Part shown: one piece after another, positions 1-6,424 of the stretch
How positions within the stretch are numbered: the stretch's first letter is position 1
Layout: every line of letters starts with the position of its first letter
Assembly: GCA_900542555.1 (NCBI GenBank)
Contig: UQNU01000065.1
Span: 1-10,163 of the forward strand
Direction of reading: 5' to 3'
Source of the DNA: an uncultured Collinsella sp.
GTDB taxonomy: Bacteria > Actinomycetota > Coriobacteriia > Coriobacteriales > Coriobacteriaceae
DNA length: 10,163 nucleotides
Notes under the pieces: model-generated
Seen by the model: the letters and a program-made list of their open reading frames with translations, nothing else
What the model was told of the DNA's origin: nothing
The model's database searches: none
Translations under genes and position numbers: made by a program

Positions 1-2
1 CA

Positions 3-39
3 CGCAAAGGAAAGCACTTAATGTGCTTTCCGTCTTGCG
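3..39. other. Strong palindrome at contig start
   Basis: A perfect 9-bp inverted repeat, GGAAAGCAC (9-17) and GTGCTTTCC (23-31), encloses the loop TTAAT. An outer stem CGCAA (3-7) with TTGCG (35-39) extends it, with unpaired bases between the two stems. It has no clear T-tract on either side, so it is not a typical intrinsic terminator. It may end a gene left of the window or be a protein-binding palindrome. The context on the left is missing, so no function is assigned. Confidence 0.4.
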
Positions 40-103
40 CAGGACTGTAGAGCAGGAAACTTAATTACGCGCCGCTCCCCGCCCACGCCGGGCAAGCTCT
101 CCC

Positions 104-132
104 TTGTACTCCATCTCACTAAAGTGTATGAT
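104..132 (+). promoter_or_regulatory. Sigma-70-type promoter of the amino-acid ABC operon
   Basis: A -35-like TTGTAC (104-109) and a -10 TATGAT (127-132) are separated by exactly 17 bases. The -10 matches the consensus at five of six positions and the -35 only in its TTG half. Transcription would start near 139, leaving a leader of about 50 bases. The Shine-Dalgarno AAGGGGGA (176-183) lies five bases ahead of the ATG at 188. Confidence 0.55.
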
Positions 133-170
133 TCTGAACGTTACATGACTCACTTTACCTAACTAAAGTG
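117..170. promoter_or_regulatory. Candidate operator: three copies of TAAAGTG
   Basis: TAAAGTG occurs at 120-126 and 164-170, and inverted as CACTTTA at 151-157. The last two form a 7-bp inverted repeat with a 6-base spacer. The two direct copies extend to ACTAAAGTG (118-126 and 162-170), and 117-126 is itself palindromic (CACT-AA-AGTG). The first copy lies between the -35 and -10 boxes and the pair lies just after the predicted transcription start. That is a sensible layout for a repressor that senses the transported amino acid. The regulator is not identifiable here. Confidence 0.4.
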
Positions 171-187
171 CTACCAAGGGGGATACC

Positions 188-1048
188 ATGAATGCCGATA
201 TGTCTCGTCGTCAGTTTGTTGGTCTAGCCGGTTCGCTTGCCACGGTGCTTGGCCTCGGCCTGGTAGGCTGCGGCGGTGGTGCCGATAAGGGCTCTGCTGC
301 CGGATCTACCGCAGCCAAGGACGTGAAGGGCGCTGCGGAGTCCAAGAAGCTCGTCGTGGGCTTTGACAAGTCCTATCCTCCGTATGGCTTTGTAGGCGAC
401 GATGGCGAGTACACCGGCTTTGACCTCGACCTTGCCAAGGCCGTTGCCGACAAGCAGGGTTGGGATGTTGAGTATGAGGCTATCGACTGGGATGCCAAGG
501 ACACGCTGCTCAACTCGGGTGCCATCAACTGCATCTGGAACGGCTTTACCATGGAGGGCCGCGAGGACGACTACACGTTCTCCGAGCCTTACATGCTCAA
601 CGAGCAGGTGCTCGTGGTCAAGAAAGACGCGGGTATCAAGAGCTGGGACGATCTTGCCGGCAAGACCGTGATTACCCAGACCGATTCCGCCGCACAGGAT
701 GTGCTCGAGGGCGACCAGAAGGATTTGGCGGCGACGTTTGCCGCGCTCGATACCATCGGTGAGTACAACACGGCCTTTATGCAGCTCGAGAGTGGTGCAG
801 TCGATGCCGTTGCCTGTGACCTCTCGATCGTTCAGTATCAGCTTGCCGCCAAGCCCGATGCCTATACGCAGCTCGACAAGCCGCTGTCCAGCGAGCACTA
901 TGCCGTCGGCTTTAAGAAGGGCGACACCAAGTCCGCCGATGCCGTGACCGAATCGCTCAAGGCACTCTACGAGGATGGCACGGTCAAGGACCTCTGCGAT
1001 AAATATGCAGATTACGGTCTGTCTTTCGATAATTGGGTGCTCAAGTAA
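188..1048 (+). CDS. Polar amino-acid ABC transporter substrate-binding lipoprotein
   Basis: This is the extracytoplasmic solute-binding subunit (SBP_bac_3 type) of a polar amino-acid importer. It captures the ligand outside the membrane and delivers it to the permease encoded next. The N-terminus has a twin-arginine motif (SRRQF, residues 6-10), a hydrophobic stretch and a lipobox LVGC with Cys28, followed by a Gly/Ala/Ser linker. The product is therefore probably a Tat-exported lipoprotein. The mature part starts with KLVVGFDKSYPPYGF (about 54-68) and GFDLDLAKAVA (77-87), the family's ligand-pocket signature. At 286 residues its length is usual. The start at 188 has a good Shine-Dalgarno; Met5 (200) would also keep the signal. 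Its stop overlaps the permease ATG (TAATG). The exact ligand (Gln, Glu, Arg, His, Cys or other) cannot be read from the sequence. Confidence 0.93.
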   Translation: MNADMSRRQFVGLAGSLATVLGLGLVGCGGGADKGSAAGSTAAKDVKGAAESKKLVVGFDKSYPPYGFVGDDGEYTGFDLDLAKAVADKQGWDVEYEAIDWDAKDTLLNSGAINCIWNGFTMEGREDDYTFSEPYMLNEQVLVVKKDAGIKSWDDLAGKTVITQTDSAAQDVLEGDQKDLAATFAALDTIGEYNTAFMQLESGAVDAVACDLSIVQYQLAAKPDAYTQLDKPLSSEHYAVGFKKGDTKSADAVTESLKALYEDGTVKDLCDKYADYGLSFDNWVLK

Positions 1049-1701
1049 TGTCTATTCAGGTCATGATGCAGATGCTTAGCCAGGGATTCTTGGTCAGTTT
1101 GCAGCTGTTTGTGCTGACGCTGCTGGGGTCGATTCCGTTGGGAATCCCCGTGGCGTTTATGCGCATGAGCAAGGTCGCGCCGCTGCGCTGGATCGCGCGC
1201 ATCTACATTTCAGTCATGCGCGGTACGCCGCTCATGCTGCAGATGTTTGCCATCTACTTTGCCCCGTACTACGTGTTCGGCATTTCGCTCACGCCCGATT
1301 CCAAGTGGACGGCGTGCGTCGTGGCGTTCATTATCAACTACGCCGGCTACTTTGCCGAGATCTATCGCTCGGGCCTGCAGTCCATTCCGCGCGGTCAATA
1401 CGAGGCCGCCGAGGTGCTGGGCTATTCGCGCACGCAGACGTTTCTGTATATCGTGATGCCGCAGGTTGCCAAGCGCATTTTGCCGGCGATGGGCAACGAG
1501 ATCATCACACTGGTCAAGGACACGTCGCTGGCGTTTGCCATCGGTGTGGGCGAGATGTTCTCGACGGCCAAGGCGCTGGTCGCCTCGCAGGTGAGCATGG
1601 TGCCGTTCGCAATCGCGGCGCTGATCTACTGGGTCTTTAACTTTGTGGTCGAGATGCTGCTGGGCGCTGCCGAGAAAAAATTGGATTACTACCATGATTA
1701 A
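1048..1701 (+). CDS. Polar amino-acid ABC transporter permease (HisM/GlnP type)
   Basis: This is the integral membrane subunit that forms the translocation path, probably as a homodimer because only one permease gene is present. The N-terminus matches the family: a hydrophobic helix (about 13-37), then R-G-T-P-L-M-L-Q at 58-65. The cytoplasmic coupling (EAA) loop is clear around YEAAEVLGYSRTQTF (118-132), with VMPQVAKRILPAMGNE after it. Length is 217 residues from the ATG at 1048, usual for the family. That ATG overlaps the upstream TAA by one base, implying translational coupling. An in-frame TTG at 1033 would add five residues but lies inside the preceding gene and has no better ribosome site. 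The protein works with the binding lipoprotein upstream and the ATPase downstream. Confidence 0.93.
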   Translation: MSIQVMMQMLSQGFLVSLQLFVLTLLGSIPLGIPVAFMRMSKVAPLRWIARIYISVMRGTPLMLQMFAIYFAPYYVFGISLTPDSKWTACVVAFIINYAGYFAEIYRSGLQSIPRGQYEAAEVLGYSRTQTFLYIVMPQVAKRILPAMGNEIITLVKDTSLAFAIGVGEMFSTAKALVASQVSMVPFAIAALIYWVFNFVVEMLLGAAEKKLDYYHD

Positions 1702-2458
1702 TTCGGTAATGAATATAGCGAACGCGCGTAAGGCGTTTGGCGGCAATGAGGTGCTCAAGGACATCTCGCTCGAGGTAAAGCGTGGCGAGGTCGTGGCGAT
1801 TATCGGGCCTTCGGGCGGCGGTAAGTCCACGCTGCTGCGCTGTGCCACGCTGCTCGAGACGCTCGACGGTGGCTCGCTCTCGTTTGGCGACCTTGCCGTC
1901 GCGACGGATGCGGGTTCGGGCGCGGTGTACGCAAAGGGCGATGTGCCTAAACAGGCGCGCTCGCGGTTTGGTCTGGTGTTTCAGAACTACAATCTGTTCC
2001 CGCACTATACCGTGATGAAAAACATCACCGATGCACCGATCCGCGTGCTTAAGCGCCCGCGCGAACAGGCGGAGGCCCGCGCACACGAGCTTATTGCACA
2101 GATGGGGCTTACGGGTAACGAGAACAAGGTGCCCTGCGAGCTTTCGGGCGGGCAGCAGCAGCGCGTGAGTATTGCCCGCGCCCTGGCGCTCGACCCGGAA
2201 ATCTTGTTCTTTGATGAGCCGACTTCGGCGCTCGATCCAGAGCTGACGGCCGAGGTTCTGCGCGTCATCAAGGATCTGGCCTCGCAGAATATGACGATGG
2301 TGATTGTGACGCACGCGATGCAGTTTGCCCGCGACGTTGCTGATCGCGTGGTCTTTATGGACGGCGGTCGTATTGTCGAGGAAGGTCCTGCCGAGCAGGT
2401 CATCGACCATCCGCGCGAGCAGCGCACGCGTGAGTTCTTGAGCCGTATCGAGGGATAG
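1694..2458 (+). CDS. Polar amino-acid ABC transporter ATP-binding protein (GlnQ/HisP type)
   Basis: This is the cytoplasmic ATPase that powers the importer. All nucleotide-binding motifs are intact: Walker A GPSGGGKST (38-46), Q-loop Gln97, signature LSGGQQQR (150-157), Walker B ILFFDEP (170-176), D-loop SALD (178-181) and switch His207. The 254-residue length is usual. An insertion-like segment after the A-loop region (about 66-88, AVATDAGSGAVYAKGDVPKQ) makes this part slightly longer than in the shortest GlnQ proteins. I chose the ATG at 1694, which overlaps the permease stop by eight bases. No strong Shine-Dalgarno precedes it, so translation is probably coupled. The ATG at 1709 would begin at the conserved strand and is an alternative. 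The operon ends here, followed by a terminator. Confidence 0.94.
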   Translation: MINSVMNIANARKAFGGNEVLKDISLEVKRGEVVAIIGPSGGGKSTLLRCATLLETLDGGSLSFGDLAVATDAGSGAVYAKGDVPKQARSRFGLVFQNYNLFPHYTVMKNITDAPIRVLKRPREQAEARAHELIAQMGLTGNENKVPCELSGGQQQRVSIARALALDPEILFFDEPTSALDPELTAEVLRVIKDLASQNMTMVIVTHAMQFARDVADRVVFMDGGRIVEEGPAEQVIDHPREQRTREFLSRIEG

Positions 2459-2491
2459 GCCCAGCTATTTACTCGACTGTTTATTGAGGTG

Positions 2492-2528
2492 AAACCGCCG
2501 CAGGTCTTATGATCTGCGGCGGTTTTTT
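2492..2528 (+). terminator. Intrinsic terminator of the ABC operon
   Basis: A perfect 12-bp stem pairs AAACCGCCGCAG (2492-2503) with CTGCGGCGGTTT (2514-2525). The stem can extend by three pairs, including one G-U, to a four-base loop. It runs into six T residues (2523-2528). It lies 33 bases after the ATPase stop codon. Confidence 0.93.
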
Positions 2529-2764
2529 GCATCCGCGGGATTCAATAATCGCCTCGCATGCGTTCCCCTTCCTCTCGCCGCCTGTATTCATACGTGCGCC
2601 GAAAGGTATGCATGGACAGCCGCCCGTGAGGGTAGGGTGGTGGCATAGGACATTTGGAGGGTGAGTCGGCTCGGCTGCCGACCATGCTGCTCCCGGGACG
2701 GCACCGACCGCGAACTCTCCCCGTTGGCGTCGCGCAATGCGCGCGGCCCTGCAAGGAGGTCATC
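2529..2764 (+). promoter_or_regulatory. Long structured leader before the EF-G-like gene
   Basis: This 236-base stretch between the terminator and the EF-G-like start codon holds no convincing gene. The 3' half can fold into three neighbouring hairpins: GTCGGC/GCCGAC (2665-2670 with 2677-2682); GACG plus CCGAC pairing with GTTGG plus CGTC (2697-2708 with 2723-2731, one G-U pair and a three-base bulge); and CGCGC/GCGCG with loop AAT (2731-2735 with 2739-2743). The last two share base 2731, so they may be alternatives. A perfect Shine-Dalgarno AAGGAGGT (2753-2760) follows, four bases before the ATG at 2765. The layout suits translational control, but it matches no riboswitch I can name and no clear promoter was found. 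Confidence 0.35.
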
Positions 2765-4840
2765 ATGGGTGCTCCCAAGACCGGTAACGTAAGGAACGTG
2801 GTGCTCGTAGGCCAAGGCGGGGTGGGCAAGACTTCACTCGCCGAAGCCATGCTCCACCTTTCTGGCAAGACCGCCCGCCTGGGCGGCCACGACGGCACCA
2901 AGCCTACGCTCGACTATGACCCCGAAGAGGTCAAGCGTGCATTTTCCATCTCGACGACCATTGCACCGATCGACTGGAAGGGCGCGCGCATCAATGTGCT
3001 CGATGCCCCGTGTTACCCCGATTTTATCGGCGACGCCTTTGCCGCGATGAGCGTCTGCGAGACGGCTCTGTTTGTGGTCGACGCCGAGGCTGGCCCGCAG
3101 CCTACGACGGTTAAGCTCTGGTATGCCGCCGAGGACCTGCGCCTGGCACGCGCAGTGTTCGTAAACCGCCTGTCGCGCCCCGAGGCCAGCTTTGCGACCA
3201 CGATGGACCTGCTGCAGGAGCGCTTTGGCACGCGCCTGGGCGCCGTGACCCTTCCCTGGGGCGAGGGCGAGGACTTTGACGGCATCATCGACCTGGTGCG
3301 CATGAAGGCGCGTCATTGCAACGGCACCGAAGCCGTTGAGTCGGAGATTCCCGAGGAGTTTCGTGCCCAGGCCGAGGAGGCCCATGACCATCTGTGCGAG
3401 TTGGTGGCCGAGGCCGACGATGAGCTGATGATGAAGTACCTGGAAGGCGAGGAGACGCTGACGCAGGAGGAGCTTGAGGGCCTGCTGTCGAAGGCGATTG
3501 CCGAGCGCATCTTTGTGCCGGTCTTTGCGGGCGATTGCATTAAGGAGCAGGGCGTCAACTCGCTGATGGACGACATCGCCACGTACTTCCCGGCGCCGAC
3601 GGACTACGGCGAGATGCCGCTCATCGACGGTGATTCGCTCAAGATCTCGAGCGACGATGACCGTCCGGTGGCGTTTGTGTTTAAGACGCTGGCCGATCCG
3701 CAGCAGGGTCGCATCAGCTTTATTAAGGTGCTGACGGGTACGCTTGAGCCGGGCCTTGAGCTGGTCAACGCGCGCACGCGCAAGGGCGACCGTCTGGCTC
3801 ACCTGTATGTGATGTGCGGCCGCGACATGACCGAGGTCGGTCACGCCTATGCCGGCGACATTATCGTGGCACCCAAGCTGGCGGCCGAGACGGGCGATAC
3901 GCTCTCGATTACCGGCAAGGTCGAGGCTGCGGCGTTTAAGTTCCCCAACTCGCAGTACCGCATCGCCATCGAGGCCGAGAATCGCGGCGACGAGGAGAAG
4001 CTCTACACGTTTATCGAGAAGGCCTGCAAGGCCGATCCGACCATGAGCATCGACCGCGACGAGGAGACCGGCCAGACTATCATCTCCGCCGTGGGTGAGG
4101 CGCAGGTTTCGGTGCTGCTCAACCGTTTGGAGGATCGTACCAAGGTCGTGGCCAAAAGCGTGCCGATCCGCATTCCGTATCGCGAGACCATCCGCCGCAC
4201 GGCGAGCGCTCAGGGCCGCCACAAGAAGCAGACCGGTGGTGCCGGTCAGTACGGCGACTGCTGGCTGCGCGTTGAGCCGCTCATTGGGCCCGACGGCACG
4301 AGCGATGGCTATGAGTTTGTGGACGAGGTCGTGGGCGGCCGCATTCCGCGCTCGCTGATCCCCGCCGTGGACAAGGGCGTCCAGGAGACCATGAAGGACG
4401 GCATCATTGCCGGCTACCCGCTCACGGGCATTCGCGTGGCTGTGTACGACGGCTCGTATCACAGCGTCGACTCCAACGAGATGGCGTTCCGCGCGGCGGC
4501 TCGCATCGGCCTGCGCAAGGCATGCGCCGATGCCGACCCGGTGGTGCTGGAGCCCATCGAGGAAATCACGGTGACTATCCCCGAGAGCTACGCCGGCGCC
4601 GTGATGGGTGACATCTCGGCATCGCGCGGTCGCGTGACGGGCATGGAGACCGATGAGCGCGGCGACACCGTGGTCATCGCCCAGGCACCTCTCGCCGAGC
4701 TGACGGATTATTCGACGCGCCTGCGCTCTATCACGCGCGGCACGGGTGACTTTACCATGAAGCCTGCTGGCTACGAGCAGGTGCCTTATGACGTTCAGGC
4801 CAAACTGGTCGAGCGCTATGAGGAGGGCCGTGCCAAGTAG
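2765..4840 (+). CDS. Elongation factor G-like translational GTPase paralogue
   Basis: The product is homologous to EF-G over its full length (691 residues) but belongs to the EF-G-like paralogue group, whose cellular role is not settled. The GTPase domain has a P-loop GQGGVGKT (16-23). The G3 motif is DAPCY (80-84) instead of DTPGH, so the invariant glycine is Cys and the catalytic histidine is Tyr. G4 is NRLS (134-137) instead of NKMD. Domain II starts near VAFVFKTLADPQQGRI. Domains III-IV carry RETIRRTASAQGRHKKQTGG and the YHSVDSNEMAF stretch, and domain V carries ESYAGAVMGDISASRGRVTGME. The start at 2765 has a perfect Shine-Dalgarno and matches where family homology begins. An in-frame extension to 2654 has no ribosome site and encodes no family sequence. 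GTP hydrolysis by the usual mechanism is doubtful. The gene appears to be monocistronic. Confidence 0.9.
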   Translation: MGAPKTGNVRNVVLVGQGGVGKTSLAEAMLHLSGKTARLGGHDGTKPTLDYDPEEVKRAFSISTTIAPIDWKGARINVLDAPCYPDFIGDAFAAMSVCETALFVVDAEAGPQPTTVKLWYAAEDLRLARAVFVNRLSRPEASFATTMDLLQERFGTRLGAVTLPWGEGEDFDGIIDLVRMKARHCNGTEAVESEIPEEFRAQAEEAHDHLCELVAEADDELMMKYLEGEETLTQEELEGLLSKAIAERIFVPVFAGDCIKEQGVNSLMDDIATYFPAPTDYGEMPLIDGDSLKISSDDDRPVAFVFKTLADPQQGRISFIKVLTGTLEPGLELVNARTRKGDRLAHLYVMCGRDMTEVGHAYAGDIIVAPKLAAETGDTLSITGKVEAAAFKFPNSQYRIAIEAENRGDEEKLYTFIEKACKADPTMSIDRDEETGQTIISAVGEAQVSVLLNRLEDRTKVVAKSVPIRIPYRETIRRTASAQGRHKKQTGGAGQYGDCWLRVEPLIGPDGTSDGYEFVDEVVGGRIPRSLIPAVDKGVQETMKDGIIAGYPLTGIRVAVYDGSYHSVDSNEMAFRAAARIGLRKACADADPVVLEPIEEITVTIPESYAGAVMGDISASRGRVTGMETDERGDTVVIAQAPLAELTDYSTRLRSITRGTGDFTMKPAGYEQVPYDVQAKLVERYEEGRAK

Positions 4841-4873
4841 CGTGTGGCGCTGCCTGCAATGTAGGTACTGACG

Positions 4874-4909
4874 AAAAGGCCGCTCTGGGTAACCGGGGCG
4901 GCCTTATTT
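4874..4909. terminator. Bidirectional terminator between convergent genes
   Basis: The stem AAGGCCGC (4876-4883) pairs with GCGGCCTT (4898-4905). It continues inward through G-U and G-C pairs to a GUAA tetraloop (4889-4892). On the + strand it is followed by TTATTTG, serving the EF-G-like gene. On the - strand it is followed by a TTTT run (4877-4874), serving the nuclease gene, whose stop is at 4970. Confidence 0.8.
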
Positions 4910-4969
4910 GATCCCTTTGGGACGGAGGAAAACGGATCATTTTTTGGGTTACGGACGGCGCGGTCGGCA

Positions 4970-5953
4970 CTAGTCTCCGGATGCCTGGTTGCGGCCGGTG
5001 GCGTAGTCGATCTGCACGTGCGGCTGCAGGTTGTAGCAGTACACGTGGAAGCACAGGGTCTTGCCGTGGTCTTCGACCGATTGCGCCTCAAGGCGCACGC
5101 CGCGGCAGACAAGCTCCTCTTCGTTATACATGGGCGTGACGCGATAGAGCACGTGGTTGCCCGTATCGCGAATATAGTTGAGAATCTGCTCTTCAAACGG
5201 CAGCATACCCGTCTCGTTGAGATAACGCGTGCCGGTGAGGAGATTCTTGCGATTGGCGTTCTCGCCGCAGAGTGACCAGGCGATAAGGTGGCAGCGGTTG
5301 TAGAGGCTCTGGCCCGGAATAAAGTCGTAGCGCTGCTGGTGCCAACCGGCAGGATGGATACGCGAGATATCGCCGCGCTTGCCTTGACCGAGTGACTCGG
5401 GGCCCACGCAGGCGAGCGCCTTGCGAGTGCGGCCCAGGCTGTCGAGCTTGGAGAATTTCTTAAAGCAGCCCTCTTCGGTGGCGCGATCGTATTCATCGAG
5501 TGTGAATGATGGCGTGCCGAGCGGGTGCGTGCTGTCGGCGCGAAGGGCAACGTAGGGGTTGCCGGCGTAGTCGGGAATGCTGCTGAGATAAACACCGCGG
5601 GCGCGGTTGAGGTCGGGGTTTTCGACCTCGTCGATGGGGGTGGCGGCGCTGTCCGCGGAAGCGCCGTCGCCGGTGTCGGTTGCGGCGGAATCGGAGCCAT
5701 CGCCAGAGTCCTGGCTGTTTTGAGGGTCCGGGGAGCTCGCCGTTCCTGATTCGAGCCGATCGACCAGGTCCGCCTCGTCGTCGGTGCGGCTGGGACTTTC
5801 GTTTTGTTTTTCGGCCAGAGCTGCCGCCTGTTCATCACTTTGCGGCGACAACAACTTGGGCGCTCCGTCGAGCGACCCTGTGAACAGCGCAAACCCCAGC
5901 ACCACGGCGGCGCCGATGGAAAGTACTTGCTTGTAGGCGGACTTGCGCGACAT
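4970..5953 (-). CDS. Membrane-anchored DNA/RNA non-specific endonuclease
   Basis: This is a predicted secreted or surface-tethered nuclease of the DNA/RNA non-specific endonuclease superfamily (beta-beta-alpha metal fold), closest in look to the streptococcal Spd/MF-type branch. A short basic N-terminus and one hydrophobic segment (about 9-25) form a signal-anchor. A low-complexity Ser/Asp/Ala-rich linker (about 36-112) follows, then the catalytic domain (about 113-327). The active-site motif reads YNRCHLIAW (218-226), with His222 the likely general base, where relatives often have Arg-Gly-His or Arg-Ser-His. The metal-site region is ENANRKNLLTGTRYLN (231-246), with Asn237 or Asn234 as possible ligand. 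The length of 327 fits a full domain plus anchor. The start has AGGAG (5959-5963) five bases upstream. Likely roles are extracellular DNA use for nutrition, biofilm breakdown or DNA uptake; the window does not decide. Confidence 0.85.
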   Translation of the reverse strand: MSRKSAYKQVLSIGAAVVLGFALFTGSLDGAPKLLSPQSDEQAAALAEKQNESPSRTDDEADLVDRLESGTASSPDPQNSQDSGDGSDSAATDTGDGASADSAATPIDEVENPDLNRARGVYLSSIPDYAGNPYVALRADSTHPLGTPSFTLDEYDRATEEGCFKKFSKLDSLGRTRKALACVGPESLGQGKRGDISRIHPAGWHQQRYDFIPGQSLYNRCHLIAWSLCGENANRKNLLTGTRYLNETGMLPFEEQILNYIRDTGNHVLYRVTPMYNEEELVCRGVRLEAQSVEDHGKTLCFHVYCYNLQPHVQIDYATGRNQASGD

Positions 5954-6108
5954 TGCGGCTCCTGGATGGACGGTTGGGAATCTACCAGTCTAGCAGGAGC
6001 CGGCAGGGGCCGTTCTGTCGAACAAATACTCAAGATTTGGGATAGACGCTACTGATTCATTTGCCTCATATGGAGCTGCGGTGGTTGTGTATGTGGGGCT
6101 ATTTTGCG

Positions 6109-6157
6109 TTTCCCCAGATAAAACCCGCCAAAATAAACCTGTCCCTTTTTGGCAGGT
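6109..6157. repeat. 49-bp palindromic repeat, copy 1
   Basis: The segment starting TTTCCCCAGATAAAAC and ending TTTTTGGCAGGT recurs at 8197-8245 in the same orientation with one difference (C at 6126, T at 8214). Its 3' half is an imperfect hairpin: ACCCGCCAAAA (6123-6133) with TTTTGGCAGGT (6147-6157), interrupted by one C-A mismatch at the variable base. A second 5' arm, ACCTG (6137-6141), can pair with the same CAGGT (6153-6157). Its look is that of a dispersed intergenic (REP/MITE-like) element. The identity of the family is not known to me. Confidence 0.85.
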
Positions 6158-6185
6158 TAATCGGGGGACTATTTCACCGCAACTT

Positions 6186-6227
6186 AGGGCACGGTTAGGG
6201 AGTGTGCACCTTAAAGAGTGGTGCCCT
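6186..6227. other. Inverted repeat upstream of the operator array
   Basis: AGGGCAC (6186-6192) pairs with GTGCCCT (6221-6227), enclosing a 28-base loop that contains the palindrome GTGCAC (6204-6209) and a degenerate operator-like TTAAAGAGT (6211-6219). There is no T-tract. Together with 6057-6108, in which I see nothing, this fills the space between the divergent nuclease and regulator genes outside the repeat and the operator array. Confidence 0.3.
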
Positions 6228-6229
6228 TG

Positions 6230-6420
6230 ATTAGAGAGGTCGCGCTCGTCTCTCTAATTGTCTCTCTAAAGAGAAAGCCAGTTAAAGAGATAACATTGGG
6301 CTATCTAACAGTGAATTCGATACATCTCTCTAAATGTCTCTCTAAAATAAGGTGCTTATCTCTCTAAAGTTAGAGAGATATACTATACTTTAGAGAGATA
6401 AATCTATCGTTTTAGAGAGA
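6230..6420. promoter_or_regulatory. Array of TTAGAGAGA operator half-sites
   Basis: The 9-mer TTAGAGAGA or its complement TCTCTCTAA occurs eight times exactly: as TCTCTCTAA at 6249, 6261, 6325, 6337 and 6359, and as TTAGAGAGA at 6370, 6390 and 6412 (start positions). Degenerate copies are at 6231 (TTAGAGAGG) and 6282 (TTAAAGAGA). Left of the centre all exact copies point one way and right of it the other, meeting in an 11-bp perfect inverted repeat with a 2-base spacer (6357-6367 and 6370-6380). Another pair, ATTAGAGAG and CTCTCTAAT (6230-6238 and 6250-6258), is also inverted. Centre spacings within 6329-6416 are 12, 22, 11, 20 and 22 bases, close to whole helical turns. The last copy abuts the start codon. 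This looks like a cooperative repressor-binding region, probably for the product of the gene it precedes. Confidence 0.8.
6356..6384 (+). promoter_or_regulatory. Putative promoter overlapped by the operator palindrome
   Basis: TTATCT (6356-6361) and TATACT (6379-6384) are spaced by 17 bases, and a second TATACT lies at 6384-6389. The perfect operator palindrome (6357-6380) fills the space between the two boxes, so bound protein would block RNA polymerase. The -10 is good and the -35 is poor. A start near 6391 would leave a short leader of about 35 bases that still contains the last two operator copies. Confidence 0.45.
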
Positions 6421-6424
6421 CGGA

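Noticed and set aside
2631..2740. T-box or signal-recognition-particle RNA resemblance in the leader
   Set aside because: AGGGTGG on the + strand and GGGAGCAGC on the - strand recall these RNAs. The T-box ACCGCG continuation and the SRP GGAA tetraloop are missing, and the surrounding stems do not fit.
2654..2764. 37-residue N-terminal extension of the EF-G-like protein
   Set aside because: The extended start has no properly spaced ribosome site and encodes nothing like the family, while the ATG at 2765 has a perfect Shine-Dalgarno.
2834..4462. 542-codon open frame antisense to the EF-G-like gene
   Set aside because: It is a shadow of the high-GC sense gene: its translation is rich in His/Arg/Leu/Ala without recognisable motifs, and the sense frame is clearly an EF-G homologue.
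4816..6033. 405-codon open frame overlapping the nuclease gene on the same strand
   Set aside because: Its translation is Ser/Thr/Arg/Ala-rich with no motif, while the alternative frame gives a signal-anchor, a linker and a nuclease active site with a good ribosome site.
6230..6420. CRISPR array
   Set aside because: The repeated unit is only nine bases, occurs in both orientations and has irregular short gaps, and no cas gene is present. It fits an operator array.
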